Part shown: piece after piece, positions 1 through 11,697 of the stretch
How positions within the stretch are numbered: position 1 is the stretch's first letter
How the letters are laid out: the number at the start of each line of letters is the position of its first letter
Assembly (NCBI RefSeq): GCF_012516475.1
Contig: NZ_CP051217.1
Span: forward strand, 1,364,001 to 1,428,000
Direction of reading: 5' to 3'
Origin: Parasphingorhabdus halotolerans
GTDB lineage: Bacteria > Pseudomonadota > Alphaproteobacteria > Sphingomonadales > Sphingomonadaceae
Length of the DNA stretch: 64,000 nucleotides
Translations under genes and position numbers: made by a program
The notes under the pieces: model-generated
Seen by the model: the letters and a program-made list of their open reading frames with translations, nothing else
Database searches by the model: none
Told to the model about the DNA's origin: nothing

Positions 1-1
1 C

Positions 2-1468
2 TTGCGGCAGGACCGTCAGACATTGGTTTTGCTCCCAGAAATCGCTCTGACCGAGCCGTTTCTGGATCGGTTCAAAGCGCGTTTTGGCACTGAACCCGTG
101 TCTTGGCATAGCGGTCTCAAGCAGTCCGAGCGGAAACGGAATTGGCAGACGCTCGCATCCGGCGAAGCCAAAGTCGTCGTCGGTGCGCGCTCGGCTTTGT
201 TCCTGCCCTACAAAAATCTCGGTCTCATCATTGTCGATGAGGCGCATGAAAACAGCTTCAAACAGGAAGACGGTGTGCGCTATCATGCCCGCGATGTTGC
301 TGTGATGCGCGGGCTACACGAGAAAATTCCCGTTGTGCTGGCATCGGCAACGCCTGCCATTGAAAGCCGCCATCAGGTTGAGCAGGGCAATTATGAGCAG
401 CTCGTTCTCCCGGCACGGTTTGGCGGAGCGACCATGCCGGAAATCGAGGCGCTTGATCTGACACAGGATGTTCCACCCAAAGGCTCGTGGCTCGCGCCCA
501 CGCTGGTCAACGCGCTGGAGGAAAATCTCGAAAAGGGCGAGCAAAGCCTGCTCTTTCTTAACCGCCGGGGCTTTGCGCCGCTGACGTTGTGCCGCACTTG
601 CGGCCACCGGATTCAATGTCCCAATTGCACGGCATGGATGGTTGAACACCGCCTCACCCGCCGCCTCGCCTGTCATCATTGTGGCCATGTGATGCCGCAG
701 CCGGACAAATGCCCGGAATGCGAAGATGAGGATAGCCTGGTTGCTTGCGGCCCCGGCGTCGAACGAATTTGCGATGAAGTAAAAATGCTGTTTCCGCAGG
801 CGCGCACGGCTATTGTTACATCCGACACCATCTGGTCCCCCGCCAAGGCCGCTGATTTCGTCCACCAGATGGAAGCGGGCGGAATTGATATCGTGGTTGG
901 CACACAGCTGGTGACCAAAGGCTATCACTTCCCCAATCTTACACTCGTCGGTGTGGTGGATGCCGATATTGGATTGGAAGGCGGCGATCTGCGCGCAGCT
1001 GAACGCAGCTTCCAGCAAATCGCTCAGGTTTCAGGCCGCGCAGGCCGCGCAGAAAAACCGGGGCATGTTTATATACAAACCCGGATGCCGAATGCGCCGG
1101 TCATCCAAGCACTGGTCGAAGGCGACCGCGACGGGTTTTATGAAGCAGAAACAGAATCCCGCCGCGCTGCCGGTGCGCCGCCCTTCGCAAGGCTGGCGGC
1201 GATTATTGTTTCGTCGGAAGACAATAGCGAGGCGATGGAAACCGCCCGGCTGATCGGCCAGACCGCACCCAAAGTCGATGGCTTTAATGTCTATGGCCCC
1301 GCTCCTGCGCCGCTCTCCATGTTGCGCGGTCGCCACCGGCACCGGCTGCTGGTCCACGCCTATCGCTCGGTGGATCTCCAGCACATCATGCGCGAATGGC
1401 TGGTGAAACTGGAATGGCCAAGAGCCGTGCGGGTCGGGGTGGATGTTGATCCTTATAGTTTCGTGTAG
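2..1468 (+). CDS. priA: Primosomal protein N' (replication restart helicase PriA), 5' end cut by the window
   Basis: This is the C-terminal 488 residues of PriA, the superfamily 2 helicase that reloads the replisome at stalled forks. The frame is open at the left edge and the nucleotide-binding P-loop lies outside. The visible part opens just before the PEIALT segment. It then carries the DEAH box (LIIVDEAH, about residue 80) and a zinc-binding module with four CxxC pairs near residues 197-241 (CRTC, CPNC, CHHC, CPEC). The helicase C-terminal segment GTQLVTKGYHFPN and a QVSGRAGR motif follow. The protein ends at the usual place for the family. In many alphaproteobacteria priA lies just upstream of the ATP synthase genes; here five unrelated genes separate them. 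Everything seen fits PriA, and no frame damage is visible. Confidence 0.96.
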   Translation: MRQDRQTLVLLPEIALTEPFLDRFKARFGTEPVSWHSGLKQSERKRNWQTLASGEAKVVVGARSALFLPYKNLGLIIVDEAHENSFKQEDGVRYHARDVAVMRGLHEKIPVVLASATPAIESRHQVEQGNYEQLVLPARFGGATMPEIEALDLTQDVPPKGSWLAPTLVNALEENLEKGEQSLLFLNRRGFAPLTLCRTCGHRIQCPNCTAWMVEHRLTRRLACHHCGHVMPQPDKCPECEDEDSLVACGPGVERICDEVKMLFPQARTAIVTSDTIWSPAKAADFVHQMEAGGIDIVVGTQLVTKGYHFPNLTLVGVVDADIGLEGGDLRAAERSFQQIAQVSGRAGRAEKPGHVYIQTRMPNAPVIQALVEGDRDGFYEAETESRRAAGAPPFARLAAIIVSSEDNSEAMETARLIGQTAPKVDGFNVYGPAPAPLSMLRGRHRHRLLVHAYRSVDLQHIMREWLVKLEWPRAVRVGVDVDPYSFV

Positions 1469-1489
1469 GCAATAATAAGCAGAAATATT

Positions 1490-1564
1490 CCGTTCGCCCT
1501 GAGCCTGTCGAAGGGTCGTTTTATCCGCTACCGATCGTACTTCGACAAGCTCGGCACGAACGGC
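1490..1564. repeat. Palindromic intergenic repeat, family A (copy 1)
   Basis: Two inverted arms, CGTTCGCCCTGAGCCTGTCG and its near complement ending CTCGGCACGAACGG, flank a short loop. The same element recurs at several places in this window. It fills the gap between the priA stop and the next gene. As RNA it would fold into a long hairpin, so it may help end the priA transcript, though no U-tract is obvious. Confidence 0.8.
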
Positions 1565-1602
1565 CATAGAAATTGCCTTTGAAAAACCCGATCATTTGAA
1601 GC

Positions 1603-3156
1603 ATGAGTCGTACCATGATCAAAAAGCTAATATTGTTTGTCACCATCATCAGCGCAACCCTTCTCACCGGTCCCGCGCAAGCTGACCCCGCCGATATAAG
1701 CGCAGCGAGCCGTTCGGTTGTGCGGGTTGTGCTCGCGGCTAAAGATGGCAACAAAGTCGCATTTGTTGGCCATGGCAGCGGCTTTGCCGTCGCGCCGGAC
1801 AAGATTGTCACCAATGCCCACGTGATTGAAATCGCCCGGCAGGAGCCCTCCGTAGTGATTGGCATTATCCCCTCGCAGGGCGGAAAAAGCTACGGTGGGC
1901 GGGTCATTGCTTTTTCACCGGACAATGATCTGGCGCTTATTCAGGTGCTCGATGGCGGGCGTCTGCCGCCGATGACCATTTTCGGCGGGAATGTGGCGGA
2001 CGGAGCAGATGTGGTTGCCATCGGCTATCCTGGATCCGTGGACCGGGCGCAGGGACTTAATCTTGATGATATGATCACGCCGATGTCTCCGGTGAAAACC
2101 CGCGGTTCCATTTCTGGCGGCCGCTCGACCAAGCAATTTGATACTATTCTCCACACAGCGCCAATCGCGAGCGGTAACAGCGGCGGGCCCCTGATCGACA
2201 ATTGCGGAAGGATACTGGGCGCTAACAGTTTTGGCTCGCTTAGCGATGGCAATGATGCCGAATTCGGTTTTGCCGTTTCTGCGAAGGAAATCTTGTCCTT
2301 TCTACGCAAGGCCGGTGTAAAAGTAGGCGCTACCGCTACGCCTTGTCGTTCCGCCGCTGAGATTAGCCGCGAGGAACAGGAACGCGAAAATGCTGAACGC
2401 GCCAAGGTCGAGGCATTAGAAAAAGCCGAAACCGCTGAACGAGGAGCCAAGACAGAGAAACTCCGCACTACCGTTTCACAGGACATTATTGCAGAACGGG
2501 AGAACCAGATGGCGATTGCGGCGCTCTTGCTTGTTTTGTCGCTGGTTGCCGTCAGTGGCGGTTTCTATCTGATGACCCAATCCAAACGCAATCCGGCGAT
2601 TGCTGCATTTGGCGGAGCGGCGGTTTTGCTGCTCGGCGCGGTGATTGTATTTCTATCACGCCCTTCGTTTAGCGAGATTGAAGATCGGGTGGCATTGGCC
2701 ATGAAGGAAGGCAGCGAGAACCAGCAACAGGCCATAACCGTCGCTTCATCGGGTAAATATCAATGCACGATCAATCCCGACCGCAGCCGGATTACCGTAT
2801 CGCAACAAAATGAACTGCCGCTGGAATGGACGGACGGCGGCTGCGTCAATGGTCGCACCCAATATGGCCGTGACGGTGCGAAATGGTCACGGATTTTTGT
2901 GCCTAACGAAGAGCAGACCGTCACCATCAACAGTTTTCAGCCCGACCGCAGCGAATTTACCGAGGAGCGCTATCTGCTGGGACTCGATGCGATGACCAAG
3001 GCCCGCGCTATCCGGCAGAAATATGGCAACAAGGCCTGCACGGCAGACGCAAAGGTGTTGGCCGATGTCGAGGATATGGTGAAAGCAATCCGCGCCGAAT
3101 TACCCGGTTCGGTAAATGAGCGGCTGGTTTACGAGTGCGCGCGGGTGAAGGATTGA
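1603..3156 (+). CDS. Membrane-anchored trypsin-like serine protease with extra C-terminal domain
   Basis: A 517-residue protein starts with a signal peptide (cleavage probably near residue 27, after AQA). A chymotrypsin/HtrA-fold protease domain follows at about 35-240. The catalytic triad can be read as His73 (TNAHV), Asp109 (NDLAL) and Ser193 (GNSGGP). An alanine/glutamate-rich, probably coiled segment spans about 250-300. Two hydrophobic segments (about 303-323 and 331-351) follow, then about 165 residues that I do not recognise, with three cysteines. There is no PDZ domain, so it is not a standard DegP or DegS. The membrane hairpin would put the protease and the C-terminal domain on the same, probably periplasmic, face. 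It is likely its own transcription unit between two spacers. The substrate is unknown. Confidence 0.85.
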   Translation: MSRTMIKKLILFVTIISATLLTGPAQADPADISAASRSVVRVVLAAKDGNKVAFVGHGSGFAVAPDKIVTNAHVIEIARQEPSVVIGIIPSQGGKSYGGRVIAFSPDNDLALIQVLDGGRLPPMTIFGGNVADGADVVAIGYPGSVDRAQGLNLDDMITPMSPVKTRGSISGGRSTKQFDTILHTAPIASGNSGGPLIDNCGRILGANSFGSLSDGNDAEFGFAVSAKEILSFLRKAGVKVGATATPCRSAAEISREEQERENAERAKVEALEKAETAERGAKTEKLRTTVSQDIIAERENQMAIAALLLVLSLVAVSGGFYLMTQSKRNPAIAAFGGAAVLLLGAVIVFLSRPSFSEIEDRVALAMKEGSENQQQAITVASSGKYQCTINPDRSRITVSQQNELPLEWTDGGCVNGRTQYGRDGAKWSRIFVPNEEQTVTINSFQPDRSEFTEERYLLGLDAMTKARAIRQKYGNKACTADAKVLADVEDMVKAIRAELPGSVNERLVYECARVKD

Positions 3157-3204
3157 ACGGTTGCACAATAGCTTCGATAACCAGCGTTCAGAGTTCGGTT
3201 AACT

Positions 3205-3876
3205 TTAAAAACCCACAAATACCGCCGCCTCTTCAATGGGCTTTCGTGTGGAAACCACTGCATTCGCCGGAAAGCTCTCGTCCGGCCAGCCGAGAGCTAT
3301 GCTTTTCATGATCACTTGATCATCGGCAATACCGGCATGCTCACGCACCACAGGCGATTGCATGATGCCTTGGCTGTTGATGACGGTGCCCAATCCTCGC
3401 GACCATGCCGCGTTCACCAGAGCGGTTGCCACAGCGCCGCAATCAAACGGGGTGTCGTCGCTTCCGTCGAGAACGCGGTCATAAGTAATGATCACGCACA
3501 CCGGCGCATCAAACTGACGGAACCCGCGCATAACCCAATCCTGTCGTGCCTCCTTGTCATCACGTTCGATTTCCATCGCGGAAAACAATTGCTTGGCGAC
3601 ACCGATTTGCCGGTCACGATGCTGCCCCGCAAAGGCCTCGCCGGTTCGGAACTCGCGAGATTGCGGCACGCCGGCCAGCATCCGTTCGGTGTTGCCATTC
3701 CTTATCTTTTCCAGCGGTTCACCGGTGATAACATAGAAACTCCAGGGCTGCGTGTTCATCGATGAAGGCGCACGCATCGCCAATCCAATGATTTCTTCGA
3801 TCAGTTCCCGCGCAACCGGTTCCTGTTTATATCCACGTATGCTGCGGCGACCGAGGACAACTTCATCAAACTGCAT
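3205..3876 (-). CDS. Nitroreductase family FMN oxidoreductase
   Basis: About 223 residues with the nitroreductase fold signature: an N-terminal RRSIRGYKQEPV segment for FMN phosphate binding, APSSMNTQPW near residue 40, and a C-terminal half with SRGLGTVINSQG and ALGWPDE. Family members reduce nitroaromatics, quinones or related electrophiles with NAD(P)H and FMN. The substrate cannot be read from sequence. I prefer the ATG at 3876 over the in-frame ATG at 3888, because a GGAG sits about seven bases before it. It is convergent with the upstream protease gene, and nothing suggests an operon. It is a complete gene. Confidence 0.85.
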   Translation of the reverse strand: MQFDEVVLGRRSIRGYKQEPVARELIEEIIGLAMRAPSSMNTQPWSFYVITGEPLEKIRNGNTERMLAGVPQSREFRTGEAFAGQHRDRQIGVAKQLFSAMEIERDDKEARQDWVMRGFRQFDAPVCVIITYDRVLDGSDDTPFDCGAVATALVNAAWSRGLGTVINSQGIMQSPVVREHAGIADDQVIMKSIALGWPDESFPANAVVSTRKPIEEAAVFVGF

Positions 3877-4058
3877 TCGTAACTCCATCCTAAAATAATC
3901 GATGTTGGCTAGGGTATAAAAATGGATATGAAAACCCCGTACCGATGTTCGGCCAAAATTCCTCGGTCAATAAATAGCGCGCCCGATGTAAATATAGAAA
4001 GTTGTTAATCGAAAAAAGAGCTTCGCCGTCTAATGCAGTGGCTATCAGGAGACTCAGA

Positions 4059-4232
4059 ATGAAATTCGTATTACTGGAATCACGCGGCGGCAACTATATG
4101 GTCGCAATACAGAATATTGCCTGGCTGCGGACCGGAGAAAATGGCCAAACCAACGTTGGTATGGTTGGCGGATCTCCGCTGCTGGTGACCGGAAGCATTG
4201 AGGAAGTGGCGGCGAAAGTTATGGAGGGCTAA
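4059..4232 (+). CDS. Small conserved-looking protein, 57 residues
   Basis: The ATG at 4059 is preceded by AGGAGA at ideal spacing; the open frame upstream of it has no support. The product begins MKFVLLESRGGNYM and ends SIEEVAAKVMEG. The pattern is short beta strands, a central GQTNVGMVGG turn, then one helix. Size and layout resemble the small FlbD-like domain family (strand-rich body, terminal EEV helix), but residue identity is not enough for a name and there are no flagellar genes nearby. There is no signal peptide or membrane segment. It stands alone between the nitroreductase and the DUF2189 gene. Function unknown. Confidence 0.65.
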   Translation: MKFVLLESRGGNYMVAIQNIAWLRTGENGQTNVGMVGGSPLLVTGSIEEVAAKVMEG

Positions 4233-4471
4233 GTCAGACCGACCAGCCGACACGATGCACTGTTTTTCCTGCAATCGCTGACTGATCTCAAGCCGATAAA
4301 ACGGGTGGGGGACCTTGCCTTCCGTAATATTACTTAGCTCATACCGGACCACCTCCTGATAACGGATGCTATATGGATGCTATGCAGCCATGTCCGGGCA
4401 AAGATTGATGTCGCGCATGGATTAGAAACATTCCCGCGTGCTGCCGCAGGAGGGCCAGGAAAAAATATGTC

Positions 4472-5254
4472 ATGAGCATAACCAAACAGGCGCCAATCGC
4501 TCCGGCAACGGTTGCCAGCGATCTAACCGCAAGTGACCTGCGCGCCGCACTGGCGGCTGGTTGGAGCGACTTCAAAACACATCCGATATTTGGTCTGTTT
4601 TTCGCGGCGATCTATGTGCTGGCGGGTGTATTTATCACTTACGCGCTCTTGGAGTGGGGCGAGTTTTTTTGGCTGGTTCTGACTTCAGCAGGGTTTCCGC
4701 TATTAGCGCCGTTCACAGCAGTCGGCCTGTACGAAATCAGCCGCCGCCGCGAAGCCGGTATGCCAATGAGCTGGAAAGCGGTCCTCGGAGCGTTGCGCGG
4801 GCATGGTGACGAACAAATCATGAGCATGGGCGTGATCCTGTTTGTCGCCTTCGGTTTCTGGCTGCTGGTAGCCCACGGCGTTTTCGCGATCTTTATGGCA
4901 GAGGTTGGTACAGGAACCACCCATATCGAATTTTTTACAACCGCCCCGGGGCTGGCGATGCTGGTAGTGGGTAGTATGGTCGGCGGGCTTATGGCGCTGG
5001 CCTTTTACGCCATCACGGTGGTCAGCCTGCCGATGCTGGTTGATCGGGAAGTCGATTTTATCACCGCTATTATTGTCAGTCTGGCGACGGTTCGGTCAAA
5101 CAAGTTCGTATTGCTGGGCTGGGCGGTCTTTATCGCGGTGGCATTGTTTGTAGCGATGATCCCGGGGTTTCTGGGGCTGTTTATTGTGCTGCCGGTTCTG
5201 GGGCATGCGACCTGGCATTTGTATAAGCGGGCGGTGAGCCATCCCAGCGCTTAA
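4472..5254 (+). CDS. DUF2189 family integral membrane protein
   Basis: A 260-residue polytopic protein. The N-terminal cytoplasmic part carries the family-like segment DLRAALAAGWSDFKTHPIFG. About six hydrophobic helices follow (near residues 40-60, 65-90, 115-140, 160-190, 205-220 and 225-250). DUF2189 proteins are widespread in alphaproteobacteria and have no established function; some are annotated as cytochrome oxidase subunit I-like, without catalytic histidines. An AGGA lies about 12 bases before the ATG. It is convergent with the ada gene and probably monocistronic. Confidence 0.75.
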   Translation: MSITKQAPIAPATVASDLTASDLRAALAAGWSDFKTHPIFGLFFAAIYVLAGVFITYALLEWGEFFWLVLTSAGFPLLAPFTAVGLYEISRRREAGMPMSWKAVLGALRGHGDEQIMSMGVILFVAFGFWLLVAHGVFAIFMAEVGTGTTHIEFFTTAPGLAMLVVGSMVGGLMALAFYAITVVSLPMLVDREVDFITAIIVSLATVRSNKFVLLGWAVFIAVALFVAMIPGFLGLFIVLPVLGHATWHLYKRAVSHPSA

Positions 5255-5276
5255 CGTCGGGAAATAGTAAAATATA

Positions 5277-6296
5277 CTATATCCTCTCCTTCTCCAACAA
5301 CTTCTCTTTAATCTCCAACCCATAAGCATAACCACCCATCGTCCCGTCACTGCGCACCACACGGTGGCAGGGGATCAGCACGGCGACATTATTGGCACCG
5401 TTGGCGCTTCCCACCGCGCGGACCGCTTTGGGTTTGCCGATGGCGGCGGCAATATGAGCATAGCTGCGGGTTTCGCCTTCGGGTATTTTGCGGAGTTCCT
5501 GCCAGACGGCTTCCTGAAAGGCGGTGCCCGCCACATCGAGCGGGATGTTGTGGGGACGACCGGGCATTTCGACTTGCGCGATGACATCGCCGAGCAATTT
5601 TTGAAGTTCATCGCCGCCCTGCAGCAGATCGGCTTTCGGGAAGCGCTCGCGCAGTTCCTTATCGCCTTCATTGAACGACAGACAGCAAACGCCTTTGTCG
5701 GTTGCGGCAACCATCATCGTGCCGAGCGAGGTTTCGACATTGGCCCAATGTACAACCACCCCTGCCCCGCCGTTTTTCCAAACGCTCGCATTCATACCCA
5801 TTCTCTTTCCTGCATCTTCGTAAAATCGTGATGCAGACCCATAGCCCGCGTCATATATGGCCTCGGTAACTGTTGCACCGTTCTCTAGCGCATCCTTCAC
5901 CCGTTCTGACCTTATTGCACGCGCATAGGCTGCTGGCGACAGTCCCGTTTCACGCTTGAATATACGCTGCACATGAGTGGGCGAATAGCCGGTCAGCGCG
6001 CCGAGTTCTTCCAGTTTAGGCGCAGTCTCGGCCATGCGGATAACATCGATCACCGCCTTCACTGCCGCATCATCGCGCGCCACATCTTTCGGCAAACAAC
6101 GCAGACAAGCGCGCAATCCGGCCTCCTCTGCCTGTTCCGGTTTGGCAAAAAAACGCACATTCTCGCGCTTGGGATGACGCGCCGCGCAGGATGGGCGGCA
6201 ATATATACCTGTGCTCAATACACCAGTGACAAACTTCCCGTCGAAGGACCGGTCGCGATTGGACATTGCCTGCCATGCTGTCTTGTCGTCGATCAT
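5277..6296 (-). CDS. ada: Ada: methylphosphotriester/O6-methylguanine-DNA methyltransferase and transcription activator
   Basis: A full three-part Ada of 339 residues from the ATG at 6296. The N-terminal zinc domain has Cys33, Cys37, Cys64 and Cys67; one of these accepts methyl groups from DNA phosphotriesters and switches the protein to an activator. An AraC-type helix-turn-helix region follows at about 85-170 (TGYSPTHVQRIFKRETG). The C-terminal O6-methylguanine methyltransferase carries the PCHRV motif with acceptor Cys310. The longer frame back to 6350 adds residues that do not match the family. A weak GGACGG precedes the chosen start. It is monocistronic, and autoregulation is expected from the family. 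No alkB or alkA lies alongside. Confidence 0.93.
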   Translation of the reverse strand: MIDDKTAWQAMSNRDRSFDGKFVTGVLSTGIYCRPSCAARHPKRENVRFFAKPEQAEEAGLRACLRCLPKDVARDDAAVKAVIDVIRMAETAPKLEELGALTGYSPTHVQRIFKRETGLSPAAYARAIRSERVKDALENGATVTEAIYDAGYGSASRFYEDAGKRMGMNASVWKNGGAGVVVHWANVETSLGTMMVAATDKGVCCLSFNEGDKELRERFPKADLLQGGDELQKLLGDVIAQVEMPGRPHNIPLDVAGTAFQEAVWQELRKIPEGETRSYAHIAAAIGKPKAVRAVGSANGANNVAVLIPCHRVVRSDGTMGGYAYGLEIKEKLLEKERI

Positions 6297-6401
6297 ATTT
6301 ACCGTCCGGATTCGTTGTGATTGATGTAGCCTTTTTGACATGCTTCGCACAGAGCCGCTTCCCGTATCTTGCGATCAAAGCAAATGTTTCGGACGAACAT
6401 T

Positions 6402-6484
6402 CGTCATTGCGAGCGCAGCGCGGCAATCCAGAGCGTCTTTAAGTCTCTCTGGATTGCCGCGTCGCTCCGCTCCTCGCAATGACG
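6402..6484. repeat. Palindromic intergenic repeat, family B (copy 1)
   Basis: Nested inverted arms: CGTCATTGCGAGCGCAGCG and GCGGCAATCCAGAG on the left, CTCTGGATTGCCGCGTCGCT and CTCGCAATGACG on the right. Further copies lie at 24155-24234 and 32151-32232. The element has the size and symmetry of a small non-autonomous palindromic element. Confidence 0.8.
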
Positions 6485-6497
6485 GGAGATGAAAATC

Positions 6498-6560
6498 CGT
6501 TCGCCCTGAGTCCGTCAAGAGGTCTTGGCTAGCATTTTTCGACAGGCTCAGCACGAACAG
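6498..6560. repeat. Palindromic intergenic repeat, family A (copy 2, degenerate)
   Basis: The left arm CGTTCGCCCTGAGTCCGTC and the right arm TTCGACAGGCTCAGCACGAAC are related to the 1490-1564 copy but carry mismatches. It directly follows a family B copy, so two repeat types sit in tandem here. Confidence 0.7.
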
Positions 6561-6759
6561 TGTGATGCGGCGTGATTATCCCGAAAAACTGCCATTTATA
6601 TAAATCTACAAAATCTTTCCCAAAGCAATCTTGCATCGCAGCAAAATGGTTGCTAGACGCCGCGCATCCGTGGGCGGAATCGCAGGATTTCGGCACATTC
6701 CACAGATGAAATCATCAACGGTTTTCAGACCCGATATTCGGTCAGGGAGTATTTAACGC

Positions 6760-8878
<2,119 letters not shown>

Positions 8879-8908
8879 GCCTGACTAACCCTACGGGAAA
8901 GAGAATAT

Positions 8909-9784
8909 ATGGCTAATCTTAAGGAACTGAAAGATCGGATCGGGTCGGTTAAATCGACCCAGAAGATCACCAAGGCCAAGCAAATGGTGGCCGCAGCGAA
9001 ACTGCGCCGCGCGCAGATGGCTGCCGAAGCTGCGCGTCCTTATGCCGAGCAGATGGAAAAGGTGATGGGCAACCTCGCCTCCAAAGTGACGGTGGATGAA
9101 AATTCATCGAAGCTGCTGGCCGGCACTGGGAAGAACGACACGCATTTGCTGGTTGTTGCGACTTCTGATCGCGGGCTTTGCGGTGCATTTAATGCGAATA
9201 TCGTGAAAGAAGCCAAGCTGAAAGCCGACGCGCTTCTTGCTGAAGGCAAGAAGGTTTTGTTCTACATGGTTGGCCGCAAAGGCTTGCCGATCATCAAGCG
9301 TCAATATCCCAACCAGATTTTGAAGCATTTCGATACCTCTGCGGTCAAAGCTCCCGGTTTTGAAGAAGCCAAGGCGATTGCGCTGGAACTGACGGGCCTG
9401 ATTGAAGAAGGCAAATTTGACGTCGCGCATCTGTTTTACGGCAAATTCAAATCGGCATTGGTGCAGGAACCCACGGTTCAGCAGATCATCCCGATTGCAG
9501 TCAAAGACGGCGCAGTTGCCGAAGCTGGCGGCGCGGTTGACTATGAGCCCGACGAAGAAGAAATTCTCGCCGAATTGCTCCCGCGCAACCTGACCACGCA
9601 GCTATTTGGCGCATTGCTAGAAAATAATGCATCGGAACAAGGCGCGTCGATGACCGCAATGGACAATGCAACCCGCAATGCCGGCGACCTGATCGAAAAC
9701 CTCACCATCATCTACAACCGCAGCCGTCAGGCCGCGATTACCACCGAATTGATTGAAATTATCGCTGGCGCAGAAGCGCTTTAA
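8909..9784 (+). CDS. atpG: ATP synthase F1 gamma subunit
   Basis: The central rotor shaft, 291 residues. The N-terminal helix reads [27 protein letters not shown] and the C-terminal helix carries [12 protein letters not shown] and [15 protein letters not shown]; both are hallmark gamma segments that form the coiled coil inside the alpha3beta3 ring. The DRGLCGAFN motif is present near residue 89. Spacing is 30 bases from atpA and 25 bases to atpD, with a ribosome site (GGGAAAGAG) before the ATG. No anomalies. Confidence 0.97.
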   Translation: MANLKELKDRIGSVKSTQKITKAKQMVAAAKLRRAQMAAEAARPYAEQMEKVMGNLASKVTVDENSSKLLAGTGKNDTHLLVVATSDRGLCGAFNANIVKEAKLKADALLAEGKKVLFYMVGRKGLPIIKRQYPNQILKHFDTSAVKAPGFEEAKAIALELTGLIEEGKFDVAHLFYGKFKSALVQEPTVQQIIPIAVKDGAVAEAGGAVDYEPDEEEILAELLPRNLTTQLFGALLENNASEQGASMTAMDNATRNAGDLIENLTIIYNRSRQAAITTELIEIIAGAEAL

Positions 9785-9797
9785 AGCATCTACGTAA

Positions 9798-11255
<1,458 letters not shown>

Positions 11256-11263
11256 TTATTACT

Positions 11264-11379
11264 CTCTCCCCTTCAGGGGAGAGATACGAAGACTTGCTGC
11301 TTGTCAGCTAGTCGCAGTTGAGAGGGGATGTCAGAATGGACTCCCCCTCTCCCAACCCTCTCCCCTGAAGGGGAGAGGG
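11264..11379. repeat. Palindromic element (family C) between atpD and atpC
   Basis: A small palindrome CTCTCCCC-TTCA-GGGGAGAG (11264-11283) and a second one, CCCTCTCCCC-TGAA-GGGGAGAGGG (11356-11379), bracket about 70 bases. The two ends are related to each other, so the whole looks like one mobile-type intergenic repeat inserted in the atp operon. The transcript would form two strong GC hairpins. The second ends 17 bases before the atpC ATG. Confidence 0.7.
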
Positions 11380-11396
11380 CTTTGAAGAGGCAGAAA

Positions 11397-11654
11397 ATGG
11401 CAAACCTACATTTCGAACTCGTAACCCCTGAAAAGCTCGTCCGGTCGGAAGATGTATTCATGGTGGTTGTGCCCGGTACAGAGGGCGACTTTGGTGTGCT
11501 CGCCAAACACGCGCCGGTGATGTCGACGATCCGTGATGCCGATCTGGTTATTTATGCCACAGAAGGCGGTACGCCTGAAACAATCACCGTTCAGGGCGGC
11601 TTTGCAGAAGTAAACGAAGCGGGTCTGACGGTATTGGCAGAGGCCGTTTCCTGA
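11397..11654 (+). CDS. atpC: ATP synthase F1 epsilon subunit, short form
   Basis: 85 residues from the ATG at 11397, preceded by GAAGAGG. The upstream in-frame extension to 11328 is translated repeat DNA and is not credible. The product is the N-terminal beta-sandwich of epsilon ([22 protein letters not shown], then [15 protein letters not shown]). The C-terminal helical hairpin found in about 130-residue epsilons is missing. Such short epsilons are common in Sphingomonadales. The subunit couples gamma to the c-ring; lacking the hairpin, it should not give the ratchet type of ATPase inhibition. Confidence 0.93.
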   Translation: MANLHFELVTPEKLVRSEDVFMVVVPGTEGDFGVLAKHAPVMSTIRDADLVIYATEGGTPETITVQGGFAEVNEAGLTVLAEAVS

Positions 11655-11697
11655 ACATATCTTTCGCACTTGATGCGGAGCAACTGCTTGGCCGGCA

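Larger units (their letters stand above)
6297..6759. other. Gene-free spacer between ada and the atp operon
   Basis: This 463-base divergent spacer holds a family B palindrome (6402-6484), a degenerate family A palindrome (6498-6560), and then about 200 bases leading to atpH. The atp promoter should lie in that last part. One weak candidate is TTGCAT (6631-6636) with TAGACG (6654-6659), 17 bases apart. This is only a pattern match. No reading frame here looks like a gene. Confidence 0.5.

Noticed and set aside
4059-4232. Naming the small protein FlbD
   Set aside because: Only size and secondary structure layout agree; no flagellar genes are nearby and residue identity is too low to claim.
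4080-4352. Minus-strand frame of 90 codons with AGGAGG near its start
   Set aside because: The AGGAGG lies at the start codon itself, not ahead of it, and the frame runs antisense through the whole 57-residue gene, which has better support.
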